Shown: positions 26,562 through 36,215 of the stretch, in pieces
Numbering within the stretch: the first letter of the stretch is position 1
Layout of the letters: each line of letters starts with the position of its first letter
Assembly (NCBI RefSeq): GCF_014145665.1
Contig: NZ_JACHTD010000013.1
Coordinates: 33,252 to 97,251, forward strand
DNA: 64,000 nt
Direction of reading: 5' to 3'
Origin: Myroides sp. NP-2
GTDB lineage: Bacteria; Bacteroidota; Bacteroidia; Flavobacteriales; Flavobacteriaceae
Translations under genes and position numbers: made by a program
The notes under the pieces: model-generated
What the model was told of the DNA's origin: nothing
What the model saw: only the letters and a program-made list of their open reading frames with translations
Databases searched by the model: none

Positions 26562-26792
26562 ATGACTTCATTTTTTAATGGTTTAGGATTCTTGTTTGAA
26601 AAAATTCTTTTCATTCCTATGGATTTCTTTGCAAAACTAGAACTTGAGAACTGGTGGACTGCAAACATCATTACGTGGATCTTCATCCTAATCACTTGCT
26701 ACTATTTTGTATTTTGGTTAAAACAACTACAACTATTCAAAGCAAAGGATGAGGATACGCAAGATACAACAGCCCACTCATTTCTAAAGTAG
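26562..26792 (+). CDS. Small membrane protein (DUF6341-like)
   Basis: 76 residues with one strong transmembrane helix (about 36-55, IITWIFILITCYYFVFWL) and an acidic C-terminal tail. It lies between the DUF6427-like gene and purD, the usual neighbourhood of the family I recall as DUF6341. Function unknown. Confidence 0.65.
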   Translation: MTSFFNGLGFLFEKILFIPMDFFAKLELENWWTANIITWIFILITCYYFVFWLKQLQLFKAKDEDTQDTTAHSFLK

Positions 26793-26800
26793 TTAACTAT

Positions 26801-28072
26801 CTAAAGATCGAAACCGATATCTTTACGATAATAAATCTTATCGAAATTTAGTTTATCTATGTTTTGATAAGATTTTTTTAGTGCCTCATCGTAACTAGTT
26901 CCATACGAAGTAACGGCTAATACGCGACCTCCATTGGTTACAATTTGATTGTCTTTTAGTGCTGTACCAGCGTGAAAAACAATAGAATCTTCTACTTGTT
27001 CTATACCGCTAATTACTTTTCCTTTTTCGTACTCTTCTGGGTATCCACCGGAAACCAACATCACCGTTGTTGCACTGCGCTGATCTAGTTCAATTGTTTC
27101 AGCCCCAAGTTCTTCTTTCGCGATTGCTTGGAATAAAGCGACTAAATCTGATTTTACACGAGGCATCACCACTTCTGTTTCTGGATCTCCCATGCGAACA
27201 TTATATTCAATAACAAAAGGATCATCACCTACTTTGATGATACCGATAAAGATAAATCCTTTGTAGTCTAATTGATCTTTTTTGATTCCTTCCACTGTTG
27301 GAATTACAATGCGATCTTCGATCTTTTTGAGGAATTCATCTGTAGCAAATGGCACTGGAGAAACTGCTCCCATACCACCAGTATTCAGACCTTTATCTCC
27401 TTCTCCGATACGCTTGTAATCTTTTGCTGTAGGCAGTAATTTATATGATTTTCCGTCCGTTAATACGAAACAACTCAATTCAATTCCCGATAAAAACTCT
27501 TCGATAACAACTTTAGAACTCGCGTCGCCAAATTTGGCATCCACCAACATATTTTCTAGCTCTGCTTTGGCTTGGTCCAAGTCTTCCAAGATCACGACCC
27601 CTTTACCAGCTGCTAGTCCATCTGCCTTTAACACATATGGTGCTTTTACTGTTTCCAAAAATTTCTTTCCTTCTTCTACAGTATCTTTGGTAAAGCTTTG
27701 ATACGCCGCTGTTGGAATGTTGTGTTTAATCAAAAATTCCTTGGCAAAATCTTTACTTCCTTCCAATTGAGCTGCCTTTTTTGAAGGGCCAATGACAGGA
27801 ATATGACAAATACTCGCATCTTGTTTAAAGAAATCGACAATTCCTTTTACTAAAGGATCTTCTGGTCCAACCACAACCATATCGATTTGATGCGTGATAA
27901 CCGCTTCTTTAACCGCTTCAAAATCATTGGGATTGATTGCTATATTTTGGGCAATTTGTGCTGTTCCTGCGTTACCAGGGGCAACAAATACAGCTTCACA
28001 ATGTGGGCTTTGTAACATTTTCCATGTTAGTGCATGCTCACGTCCACCTGAACCTAATAATAAAATTTTCAT
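26801..28072 (-). CDS. purD: Phosphoribosylamine--glycine ligase
   Basis: 423 residues of the ATP-grasp superfamily, performing the second step of purine synthesis. The N-terminal motif LLLGSGGREHAL, the ATP-grasp segment VLKADGLAAGKGVVI near residue 148, and the metal-binding RMGDPETEVVMPR near residue 292 are intact. It is preceded by a polysaccharide initiation gene on the same strand, with a gap of 97 bp. Full length. Confidence 0.96.
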   Translation of the reverse strand: MKILLLGSGGREHALTWKMLQSPHCEAVFVAPGNAGTAQIAQNIAINPNDFEAVKEAVITHQIDMVVVGPEDPLVKGIVDFFKQDASICHIPVIGPSKKAAQLEGSKDFAKEFLIKHNIPTAAYQSFTKDTVEEGKKFLETVKAPYVLKADGLAAGKGVVILEDLDQAKAELENMLVDAKFGDASSKVVIEEFLSGIELSCFVLTDGKSYKLLPTAKDYKRIGEGDKGLNTGGMGAVSPVPFATDEFLKKIEDRIVIPTVEGIKKDQLDYKGFIFIGIIKVGDDPFVIEYNVRMGDPETEVVMPRVKSDLVALFQAIAKEELGAETIELDQRSATTVMLVSGGYPEEYEKGKVISGIEQVEDSIVFHAGTALKDNQIVTNGGRVLAVTSYGTSYDEALKKSYQNIDKLNFDKIYYRKDIGFDL

Positions 28073-28169
28073 TAATTGTGTTGTTTGTTATTAAGGCTCA
28101 AAAATAATTATAAAAAAACGAATAAAGAAAAAGTTCCTAAGAATAAGAGGAACAAGTTGATAAAAAGAT

Positions 28170-29522
28170 TTAATACGCTTTTTCTTCTCCTTTAAAAACG
28201 TTGTAAACCGTGAGGTAAATAATTTTGAGATCCAAAAAGATCGACCAATTTTCAAGGTAGAATAAGTCGTATTTAAAGCGATTGATAATATCGCGATCAT
28301 TTTCTATTTCACCGCGATAGCCGTGTGTTTGAGCCATTCCGGTGATGCCTGGTTTGACAAGATGGCGCAACATGAATCGGTTCACGCGTTTGGAGTACAT
28401 TTTGGTGTGTACCACCATATGGGGACGAGGTCCGACGATGGACATATTGCCCAAAAAAACGTTGATAAACTGTGGGAACTCATCCAAACTCGTTTTTCGC
28501 AAAAAAGTTCCAATTTTTGTAATTCGCTGATCATTTCGCGTCGCTTGTTCGCGATCGCGATCCGCATTCAGATGCATGGATCTAAACTTATAGCACCAAA
28601 ACTCTTCGTCGTTTAAACCCGTTCTCTTTTGTTTAAAGAATACAGGGCCTTTGGACTCTCTTTTAATTAAGAAAGCTACTAAGGGAACCAACCACGATAG
28701 AATAAACACAATGACTAACGTAGAAAAAACCAGGTCAAACAAGCGTTTTACCAACTGGTTATACGGCTTGTCTAAAGGAATTACTCTCCTTGGTACTACT
28801 GGGATTAGATCGTAGTATTCTAGAGACAAATTGTGATTTAATATATCCTTTTGCGTGGGAATATAACTTACCGTAATCATATTGTTGTCGGCAAACTCCA
28901 AAATAGCCAAGAAATTTTTCTCTTTGGTAAAAGAAAATTGCATAAAAATCTCGTCTACTTGATGTTGTGAAAGGTATTGTTTCAAGTCTTCCAAGCTTGC
29001 ATCTTCCAATGTAAAGAAGTGATTGACAATGCGGTAACCTAGATCTTTCCTTTTCAACAAAACCTTTTTTAAGTCACAGATTTCCTTTTCACTGCCCAAT
29101 AAGACAATATTTCTAAAGTTACCTCCTAAAAATTTTCTGATGTACTTCAAAAGGAAGAAAATAGTAAATTTTACCGTACAAATAACCACAAAAATAGAAA
29201 TACAGTATCCCATTAGATCGTTTATTTCGGCAAATCGATCGAAAACACCGTTATAAGAGGCTACTAAAATAAATTGAAAGAAGAACTGTTTGCACACTTT
29301 TTCCGCCATGCTCACCAGTTTGGTATGTCGATATACCTCGTAATAGTCGCTTAATACCGCAGCGATTATCCATCCGATAGACAAGACAATATGGAATAGG
29401 TAATGCCCCTCAGAGGTTGTGGAGAACCAAACCTGAGCGAGTACATTAATTGCTATTAAATCTATACACGTCGTAAGTGGACGTAGTAAGTAAGAATATC
29501 TACCTGCTTTTTTACTCATCAA
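28170..29522 (-). CDS. Undecaprenyl-phosphate sugar phosphotransferase (WcaJ/WbaP-type)
   Basis: 450 residues. Four N-terminal transmembrane helices (about 15-125) precede a CoA-binding-like Rossmann region (about 135-245). One further helix (about 275-297) leads into the C-terminal bacterial sugar transferase catalytic domain, with [23 protein letters not shown] and the [26 protein letters not shown] signature. It transfers a sugar-1-phosphate to undecaprenyl phosphate and starts assembly of the repeat unit. The sugar specificity cannot be read. The start overlaps the UDP-glucuronate decarboxylase stop, so the two are coupled. Confidence 0.9.
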   Translation of the reverse strand: MMSKKAGRYSYLLRPLTTCIDLIAINVLAQVWFSTTSEGHYLFHIVLSIGWIIAAVLSDYYEVYRHTKLVSMAEKVCKQFFFQFILVASYNGVFDRFAEINDLMGYCISIFVVICTVKFTIFFLLKYIRKFLGGNFRNIVLLGSEKEICDLKKVLLKRKDLGYRIVNHFFTLEDASLEDLKQYLSQHQVDEIFMQFSFTKEKNFLAILEFADNNMITVSYIPTQKDILNHNLSLEYYDLIPVVPRRVIPLDKPYNQLVKRLFDLVFSTLVIVFILSWLVPLVAFLIKRESKGPVFFKQKRTGLNDEEFWCYKFRSMHLNADRDREQATRNDQRITKIGTFLRKTSLDEFPQFINVFLGNMSIVGPRPHMVVHTKMYSKRVNRFMLRHLVKPGITGMAQTHGYRGEIENDRDIINRFKYDLFYLENWSIFLDLKIIYLTVYNVFKGEEKAY

Positions 29523-30502
29523 TAAATGTAGTTAGAAAAATCTTTGTGTTCTTCGCGCGCTAGATCCTCTTTTGAAAAGGATTTAAAATAAGCTAGGGTG
29601 CGTTTCATCCCTTCTGTACGATCAACTTTGGGTGACCATCCAAGTATATTTTTGGCTTTGCTTATATCAGGACAACGCTGTAAAGGATCATTTATTGGCA
29701 ACTCCTTAAAAATTATTTTTTGGTCGCTATTCGTCAATCGGATAATTTCTTGTGCGAAATCCAAAATAGTAATTTCGTCAGGATTGCCTATGTTTACGGG
29801 CAAATTATAATCCGAAAGTAGCAAGCGATAGATTCCTTCTACTTGGTCGTCTACATAACAGAAAGAGCGCGTTTGGCTTCCGTCGCCAAAAACAGTTAAG
29901 TGCTCTCCTCTTAATGCTTGTCCAATGAATGCGGGGATTACTCTTCCGTCATTTAATCGCATTCTAGGTCCATAAGTATTAAAAATGCGAACAATTCGCG
30001 TTTCTAAGCCGTGAAAGGTATGGTATGCCATGGTAATCGACTCTTGAAAACGCTTAGCTTCGTCATACACCCCTCTGGGTCCAATGCTATTGACATTGCC
30101 ATAATACTCTTCGGTTTGTGGGTGAATCAACGGATCTCCGTACACTTCAGACGTAGAAGCAATCAAAATGCGGGCCTTTTTTACACGTGCCAATCCCAAT
30201 AAATTATGGGTTCCCAACGATCCGACTTTTAATGTCTGAATAGGAATTTTTAAATAATCAATCGGGCTTGCAGGCGATGCGAAATGAAGAATATAATCCA
30301 ACTCTCCAGGTACGTGAACAAACTTAGTTACGTCGTGGTGATAGAACTCGAAATGAGCTTCTGCAAACAAATGTTCAATATTCTTTAGATCACCCGTAAT
30401 TAAATTGTCCATGCCGATGACATAAAATCCTTCCGCAAGAAAGCGATCACATAAATGGGATCCTAAAAAACCCGCTGCACCTGTTATTAAAATTCGTTTC
30501 AT
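29519..30502 (-). CDS. UDP-glucuronate decarboxylase (UDP-xylose synthase) family protein
   Basis: 327 residues from the ATG at 30502, an extended short-chain dehydrogenase. The NAD motif [14 protein letters not shown] is at the N-terminus. The catalytic Ser/Tyr/Lys set is in [10 protein letters not shown] and [30 protein letters not shown] and [10 protein letters not shown] are typical of UDP-glucuronate decarboxylases, which make UDP-xylose for surface glycans. Another NAD-dependent sugar epimerase activity is possible. A TAnnTTTG element, TAACTTTG (30523-30530, minus), lies 20 bp upstream. Confidence 0.85.
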   Translation of the reverse strand: MKRILITGAAGFLGSHLCDRFLAEGFYVIGMDNLITGDLKNIEHLFAEAHFEFYHHDVTKFVHVPGELDYILHFASPASPIDYLKIPIQTLKVGSLGTHNLLGLARVKKARILIASTSEVYGDPLIHPQTEEYYGNVNSIGPRGVYDEAKRFQESITMAYHTFHGLETRIVRIFNTYGPRMRLNDGRVIPAFIGQALRGEHLTVFGDGSQTRSFCYVDDQVEGIYRLLLSDYNLPVNIGNPDEITILDFAQEIIRLTNSDQKIIFKELPINDPLQRCPDISKAKNILGWSPKVDRTEGMKRTLAYFKSFSKEDLAREEHKDFSNYIY

Positions 30503-30522
30503 CCTATACATTCATTTCCAAA

Positions 30523-30530
30523 CAAAGTTA
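30523..30530 (-). promoter_or_regulatory. TAnnTTTG -7 element of the decarboxylase operon
   Basis: TAACTTTG on the minus strand, 20 bp before the ATG at 30502. It is divergent from the plus-strand element at 30593. Confidence 0.55.
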
Positions 30531-30592
30531 AGGAACTTTCTTTATCTAGAGAATTGTTCCTTGTCGATTTTACAAATCTTAAATAAATAAAC

Positions 30593-30600
30593 TAAATTTG
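30593..30600 (+). promoter_or_regulatory. TAnnTTTG -7 element for the GT4 gene
   Basis: TAAATTTG lies 22 bp upstream of the ATG at 30623. Confidence 0.6.
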
Positions 30601-30622
30601 TCTTTATAAATTTAGATTGCTA

Positions 30623-31696
30623 ATGCGAATTATCCATATTGTAGAATCTTTTGGTGGCGGGGTGTATTCCTATTTTAAAGATTTGGCTTTGTTTTTTAGC
30701 CAACATACTCAAATTGAAACCTATATTGTCTATAGCAATAAAAGAAAGGAAATTACCCAGGAGCAGATCGACCAAGATTTCCCTCCATCCATCCATTTAA
30801 TTCCCATTGAAATGGAACGGGAACTAAAACCCCTACAAGATCTTCGCTCTACGTTTGCTTTAAGGAAAACGATAAAGCAGCTAAGACCTGATGTCATCCA
30901 TCTACATTCCTCTAAAGCAGGAGTCATTGGCAGATGGGCAAGTATTATGCCAAATTACAAGCGAAAAGTGTTCTATACGCCCCATGGTTATTCTTTTTTG
31001 CGTCAGGATATTTCATCTGCTAAGAGAAAGCTGTTTTACGGGATAGAAAAAGCAACGCAATTTCTTTTTGGTGGGACAACCATTGCGTGTGGAGATACGG
31101 AATACAAAATAGCACAGCGAATTGGCAAATCGCTTTTGGTACGCAATGGAATTGACCTAATGCATTTAAACCAACATTATACAGCCAAAGACAATTCTTC
31201 GAGTCAATTGATCATTGGAACGATAGGCAGGATCTCATATCAAAAAAACCCTGCGCTCTTTAATGAAATCGCCCTATTATTTCCACAGCATCACTTCTTG
31301 TGGATTGGTGATGGTGAACTTCGCGATCAGCTAACGGCTCCAAATATTACTATATCGGGTTGGTTTACCAATAATACCGAGGTCTTCCCCTACCTCAATC
31401 AGTTGGATCTGTATTTACAGACTTCGCTCTGGGAGGGACTGCCCATAGCGGTACTCGAGGCCATGGCTTTTCGAAAACCCATTATCGCCACCGATGTCAT
31501 CGGCAATAATGATATTGTAACGCCCAATCTCAATGGCTTTTTATTTACCAAAGCAACTGATCTGATTGAGGTGATCCAACAAGTAGAAGATCCCTCATTT
31601 CGAAAAATACTAGGCGAACAAGCCTATGCGGATTGTAAAGTCAAATTTGACAAGGACAAAAACTTCAGTACTTTGCTTGAGCTATATCAAGTGTAA
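30623..31696 (+). CDS. Glycosyltransferase family 4 (EpsD/Cps2F-like)
   Basis: 357 residues from the ATG at 30623, a GT-B fold enzyme. The N-terminal acceptor-side motif is IVESFGGGVYSYF with DVIHLHSSKAGVIGR. The C-terminal donor site has IGRISYQKNP and the catalytic EGLPIAVLEAMA. It is the only plus-strand gene of the polysaccharide region and has its own promoter. It is expected to act on the cytoplasmic face of the membrane, adding a sugar to the lipid-linked repeat unit. Confidence 0.87.
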   Translation: MRIIHIVESFGGGVYSYFKDLALFFSQHTQIETYIVYSNKRKEITQEQIDQDFPPSIHLIPIEMERELKPLQDLRSTFALRKTIKQLRPDVIHLHSSKAGVIGRWASIMPNYKRKVFYTPHGYSFLRQDISSAKRKLFYGIEKATQFLFGGTTIACGDTEYKIAQRIGKSLLVRNGIDLMHLNQHYTAKDNSSSQLIIGTIGRISYQKNPALFNEIALLFPQHHFLWIGDGELRDQLTAPNITISGWFTNNTEVFPYLNQLDLYLQTSLWEGLPIAVLEAMAFRKPIIATDVIGNNDIVTPNLNGFLFTKATDLIEVIQQVEDPSFRKILGEQAYADCKVKFDKDKNFSTLLELYQV

Positions 31697-31700
31697 TCTG

Positions 31701-32918
31701 TCATTCTTTTTTGCGCTCTTGTTGATCAATCATTAAGATGAGTGTAAGAACGAATCCAAACAGATAAACCCCTAGTTGCCTGTTAAAAAGGTTTTCAACC
31801 ATACAAAAGTTAAACAAAGCGAAAGTCAAAGCCATGGGAATAAAATAACGTCTCACCTTGGCGATAACAAATCCAAATAGAAGAAAAAGAAGTCCAACAC
31901 CAACAATTCCAGTTAATACATAATACTCCATAAATTGATTATGCGTATTGAAAAGTGCTTCTAAAAAGTAGTCGCGCATAGGATTTCCTATTGTTTGACT
32001 TTCATAACAAGCGGCCAACTGATCATCTAATGTTTGTACTTTCCCCAATCCATACCAAGGGCTGAATGACTCTTCTTGCGTAAAAGAATAGGCACATTTC
32101 CAGATCAATACTCGTGGTTCTTTTTGTTCTAATCTAGCAACAACATTCTCCCATGATGTTAATGACTGCAATACGAAACGCTCTTTTAGGGTGGGTGTTA
32201 TAGTCAATAAAAGATAAATAGCTGTACTAAAAGCCAGCAAACCCATTATTTTTTTCTCCCAATTGGCCTTCATATAAAAGACGACATACAAGAGAGTGGC
32301 CAAGGATAGGGATACGATTTGGATACGATTTCCAATAAATACAAGGTAAGCGAAAAAAAACACAGCCAATAAAGCAAAATAGATTTTGTATTGTATGTGA
32401 ATACGCGATAAATAAAGACTAATAAAAATACCAACACTCAGCATAAATCCAAGATAAGGTCGGGCTACAACTAACAACGCATCAACATGCCCCCCGCTTT
32501 TAATCGTAAAATAATCTGTAGTGAGATAGTAGTCTATCAAATTATAACTTCCCGCTAAAACCAATAAAAACAAGCAACTAACATACAGGTAGAGGATGAT
32601 CCGAAGGTTTTTCAACCACAATAAAATAATTGAAGAAGCCAGCAAAAGACCTAGTAGTCCAAAGCGTTTTTCACTTAAGTCATCAAAAAAAAGCCCGTGT
32701 ATAAACTGAAAGCCTATCAAGGCTATTAACGTTCCATAAATATGACGATTGGCTTTCCAATTTAGATAGCCTTGTGTTTTATTGTCTTTAAAATTGACAA
32801 GAAAAAAAAGAAATATAGCCAGCACGACTATATTGATGATCTTAAAATCAAACACCAAAAAACTAACATAAATCGCTAGCAATGCGTTTTTAATGATGGT
32901 AATAGCTTGTTCTTTCAT
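31701..32918 (-). CDS. O-antigen ligase/polymerase family membrane protein (1)
   Basis: 405 residues with about eleven transmembrane helices and the periplasmic Wzy_C-type loop, here with NTHNQFMEYYVLTGIVGVG (about residues 330-348). The His and Gln of this loop are typical of WaaL/Wzy ligase-polymerases, which move undecaprenyl-linked glycans in the periplasm. It is the last gene of the minus-strand polysaccharide operon. Since a second protein of the same superfamily lies upstream, one may polymerise repeat units and the other ligate them. Confidence 0.78.
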   Translation of the reverse strand: MKEQAITIIKNALLAIYVSFLVFDFKIINIVVLAIFLFFLVNFKDNKTQGYLNWKANRHIYGTLIALIGFQFIHGLFFDDLSEKRFGLLGLLLASSIILLWLKNLRIILYLYVSCLFLLVLAGSYNLIDYYLTTDYFTIKSGGHVDALLVVARPYLGFMLSVGIFISLYLSRIHIQYKIYFALLAVFFFAYLVFIGNRIQIVSLSLATLLYVVFYMKANWEKKIMGLLAFSTAIYLLLTITPTLKERFVLQSLTSWENVVARLEQKEPRVLIWKCAYSFTQEESFSPWYGLGKVQTLDDQLAACYESQTIGNPMRDYFLEALFNTHNQFMEYYVLTGIVGVGLLFLLFGFVIAKVRRYFIPMALTFALFNFCMVENLFNRQLGVYLFGFVLTLILMIDQQERKKE

Positions 32919-32973
32919 ACCTGCGTCTACTAACTGAGTACTTGCTTCTTTCTGGTTAATTAGCCTTGCTAAA

Positions 32974-33783
32974 CTAACGTTTATTCCTGAATCTATACCC
33001 CATAGATAGAGTAAATCTTCGCAAGAACTTTATGTTTGAGAAAAGATAAAAAAATGCATATTCAAACCAATTTAAGTAATTATTCGCATACAGATACTTA
33101 AAGTTTGACAATTCTCCTTTTTGCATTTTATAGATATCTCCAGATAATCCAGCCTCGCCAAAATCTCTTTTCATCGTGATACTACAAGATAAGTTTTCAA
33201 AAATACAGACACCATAACCACCGCGACCCAATAGTTCAAAGAAAAATCGATAGTCTTCTGAGTGTTTTTGATGTACATTAAATAAAATTCCCTCTACTGC
33301 TTCTGTTTTTACCATCGAAGAAGAGGTTAAGAAATAATTCTTAAAACAGAGTTTTTTAAAATCAATAACTCCGATGTTTGCTAAAGTAAGGTTTGATTTA
33401 AACACTCCCTTTTCTCCCCCTACAACAACTGCATCAGGATAAGCAAATACTACCTCTACTTGTTTTTGCAACTTGTCTGTATGCCATACATCATCTGAAT
33501 CCAGAAAGGCTATCCAGTTGCCTTTAGCTAGTAATAACCCGCTGTTTCTGGCTGTGGAAGGTCCTTGATTTTCTTGAGTAACTACAGTAATTTCTACAGC
33601 TTTCAAAGCGTATTTTTGCTTGATTTCCTGCAGTTTATCCAAGGTAGAATCCTTTGAGCCATCGTCAACTAAAATAATCTCGTAGGGTAGGTAGCTTTGA
33701 TTAAAAACACTTGCGATGCAAGTTTCAATTGTAGTACTACAATTATAACAAGGCACTACGACCGAAATTTTCATCTCTTTCAT
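32974..33783 (-). CDS. Glycosyltransferase family 2
   Basis: 269 residues of GT-A fold. The N-terminal nucleotide-sugar motif is ISVVVPCYNCSTTIETCI, the DDGSKDST motif is near residue 42, and the metal-binding motif FLDSDDVWH is near residue 94. There is no transmembrane domain of note except a hydrophobic C-terminal segment that may associate with the membrane. It starts inside the 3' end of the upstream polymerase-like gene (41-bp overlap, or 32 bp from the second ATG). Confidence 0.87.
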   Translation of the reverse strand: MKEMKISVVVPCYNCSTTIETCIASVFNQSYLPYEIILVDDGSKDSTLDKLQEIKQKYALKAVEITVVTQENQGPSTARNSGLLLAKGNWIAFLDSDDVWHTDKLQKQVEVVFAYPDAVVVGGEKGVFKSNLTLANIGVIDFKKLCFKNYFLTSSSMVKTEAVEGILFNVHQKHSEDYRFFFELLGRGGYGVCIFENLSCSITMKRDFGEAGLSGDIYKMQKGELSNFKYLYANNYLNWFEYAFFYLFSNIKFLRRFTLSMGYRFRNKR

Positions 33784-35152
33784 TTTGAATTTTATTAGAC
33801 ATCAATATTAATACAAAGGCATAACTAATCCAGAAACTGTACAACATATAGTCGTCATTTTGTCCCCAATTTACAATTAGCCCCACTAACGTTATCAATA
33901 GCGTTTGAGCAAAAATACGATTGGTTCCTGAAGAACGAATTATTATTGTATAGTTTTCTTTGATACACCACCAAAGGAAGCAAACAAACAAAAAGAAGCC
34001 AATAATCCCTGTTTCTGCCAATAACTTTGTATAAATATTAAAGGCTGGCGGGTACATGCGGTCTTGTTCATTCAAATACATCGAACTGAATTCGAAATTG
34101 TCTTTCACCGCCCATGTTGGGTAGTATTTGATCTTACTATAGGTTTCTTGCCCTAATCCTACACCGTAAATAGGTGAATCCAAAAAGACTTTTAACGATG
34201 CTACTTGCATTCCTATTCTACTCTTGTTGGAAATACTAGTGCCTACCAATTGTTCTACGCTGGTCTGCTTAAAGCGATCCAATAACGTATTTCCTTTTAA
34301 TGCTACCAACAGCAAGAGTAATACGCCTGCCAACTGCACAGCAAAAACAACATTTTTCTTTACGACTATTCGAGAAGGTTTAAAAAGTAAAAGAATAACG
34401 ATAAGCTGTGGCACAATAGAAATTAATGCGGATCGAGCTCCACTGAAGTACACTAAAAAGAGCACCATTGCAAAAGGAACAAAACGCCATTTACTTTGGT
34501 GGGTCAAGATGTAACTAAACATCCACCCATGTACAAAAATAAGATAGGTGCCCAATGCGGGAACTTCATAGGAAACGGAGTTCAACCGCACTGAATTATA
34601 AAACAAATGCCCGTTTACAAAAGGTAAATAATCCAAGCTATAATATAGCTGCTCTAAACCAAACATTTGAAACCTCAAGATAAACATCTGAAGAATTCCG
34701 TAGCCAAAAACAAAAAGAAAAGACCAGAATATAACTTTTCTCGTTATTACAAAAATACGCGTGGTGGTCATGCCTTTAAAGACATTAAATACCAGCGTTA
34801 CAATCCCTACCCCTGCAAATACTAAAGTAAAAAAATTGAAAGCAAACATATAAAGCCCTGACTTCTGTTTGTAGAACTGTTGCATAATTTCCTCGAGATT
34901 AAACACTAAGGTCAAAAAACTGAAAGCCAGGAATACAAAAAAGAGCTGGTAGGATCTCGTCAAAGTGGGTAATACGATTTTCTTTTTGGCGAACAAAAAA
35001 CTAAATCCGATAAGAAGTAGAGCAGGAATCCAGAAATAGGCGCTTGCCTCTTTCTTAAATATACTGAGTATTTTATACCCTTCAATACTATTAAATGGCA
35101 GAAAAAACAAACCAAAGAAGAACAATACAATATATACTTTTCGCAGATCCAT
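33743..35152 (-). CDS. O-antigen ligase/polymerase family membrane protein (2)
   Basis: 469 residues with about twelve hydrophobic helices. A large periplasmic loop near residues 300-385 contains DSPIYGVGLGQETYSKI and NIYTKLLAETGIIGFFLF, the latter a Wzy/WaaL superfamily signature. It most likely polymerises or ligates the polysaccharide repeat. The gene lies between two GT2 genes in the operon and overlaps the downstream one. Confidence 0.75.
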   Translation of the reverse strand: MDLRKVYIVLFFFGLFFLPFNSIEGYKILSIFKKEASAYFWIPALLLIGFSFLFAKKKIVLPTLTRSYQLFFVFLAFSFLTLVFNLEEIMQQFYKQKSGLYMFAFNFFTLVFAGVGIVTLVFNVFKGMTTTRIFVITRKVIFWSFLFVFGYGILQMFILRFQMFGLEQLYYSLDYLPFVNGHLFYNSVRLNSVSYEVPALGTYLIFVHGWMFSYILTHQSKWRFVPFAMVLFLVYFSGARSALISIVPQLIVILLLFKPSRIVVKKNVVFAVQLAGVLLLLLVALKGNTLLDRFKQTSVEQLVGTSISNKSRIGMQVASLKVFLDSPIYGVGLGQETYSKIKYYPTWAVKDNFEFSSMYLNEQDRMYPPAFNIYTKLLAETGIIGFFLFVCFLWWCIKENYTIIIRSSGTNRIFAQTLLITLVGLIVNWGQNDDYMLYSFWISYAFVLILMSNKIQNERDENFGRSALL

Positions 35153-35159
35153 GGGATAG

Positions 35160-36215
35160 TTAATTTATTTTTTTTATAAGTTGAAGGAGTTTCAATCGAT
35201 GGGCTATAGCCAAGAGACATATTATGCCTTTTACTATCATTACCTTGTTTTTTAGAATACACCAGGCTATGATTTGCTCAAATTTAGAGCGATTTTGGAC
35301 ATAATAATCATCTAAATGCCTTACTGCAAATGAAACCAAAGAATCTTCCATTACACGTGTTATAAACGCTTTTTTTTCAGTCCAACTACTCTTTGCCTTT
35401 GACAAGCTGAAAAGTAAGAAACAAATGCTGTAAATCAATCTGGATGACTTAAAAGAAAGTAGTTGTTCCTCACTAAAGTCTAGATCAGCGATCTCTTTAT
35501 AGTCTAGATTGAATTTTTGTTTGAGTTTATCAAGGGAATTATGGCCTATAAAATCCCTGGTTACGCTTGTTTCATTTGCCAAATAATAGTATCCCGCACA
35601 ATCAATTTGAATCAGTGCTTGCATATTGGTATACACCTTGAGGTTGAACATTCCATCTTCTTCTAGTGCAAGAGTTTCATCGAATAAAATAGCATTATCT
35701 CGTAAAAAACTACTGCGGTAGATCTTATTGACAACAGAGAGCAAATCTAAATTCTCAATCGTTAAATAACGCGCTAATACTTCTTGTCTAAACGCTTCTT
35801 GACTGTATATTCGATTTGATTCCAAAAAAGAATCTTTCTGTACAAAGGTACCGTCTTTTTCAATTAGTAGTCGACTTACTACAACATCCATATCAGCAGA
35901 TGCCTGATACAATTGTTCAAATAAATTGTCTTTCACCACATCATCTGCATCGACAAAGCCGATATACATCCCCTTTGCAGCTTTCATGCCCGCATTCCGA
36001 GCCGAACTTACTCCTCCATTTTGTTTGGATAGTACGCGCAGCTTTGGATTTTTAATCGCAGCAAGTATGGACAATGTATGATCCGTAGATCCATCATCTA
36101 CAACAATGACTTCGATAGCTGTTAAACTTTGCTTTAAGATGGATTCTAGCGTTCGTTCAATATACGCTGCTCCATTGTATACGGGTACTATGATACTAAT
36201 TTTGGGTGTCATCAT
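35160..36215 (-). CDS. Glycosyltransferase family 2
   Basis: 351 residues. The GT-A domain has ISIIVPVYNGAAYIERTL, VDDGSTDHT and the metal motif FVDADDV near residue 95, plus a C-terminal helical extension. The fold is EpsJ/WcaA-like. The start overlaps the flippase stop by 4 bp. Sugar specificity is unknown. Confidence 0.87.
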   Translation of the reverse strand: MMTPKISIIVPVYNGAAYIERTLESILKQSLTAIEVIVVDDGSTDHTLSILAAIKNPKLRVLSKQNGGVSSARNAGMKAAKGMYIGFVDADDVVKDNLFEQLYQASADMDVVVSRLLIEKDGTFVQKDSFLESNRIYSQEAFRQEVLARYLTIENLDLLSVVNKIYRSSFLRDNAILFDETLALEEDGMFNLKVYTNMQALIQIDCAGYYYLANETSVTRDFIGHNSLDKLKQKFNLDYKEIADLDFSEEQLLSFKSSRLIYSICFLLFSLSKAKSSWTEKKAFITRVMEDSLVSFAVRHLDDYYVQNRSKFEQIIAWCILKNKVMIVKGIICLLAIAHRLKLLQLIKKIN

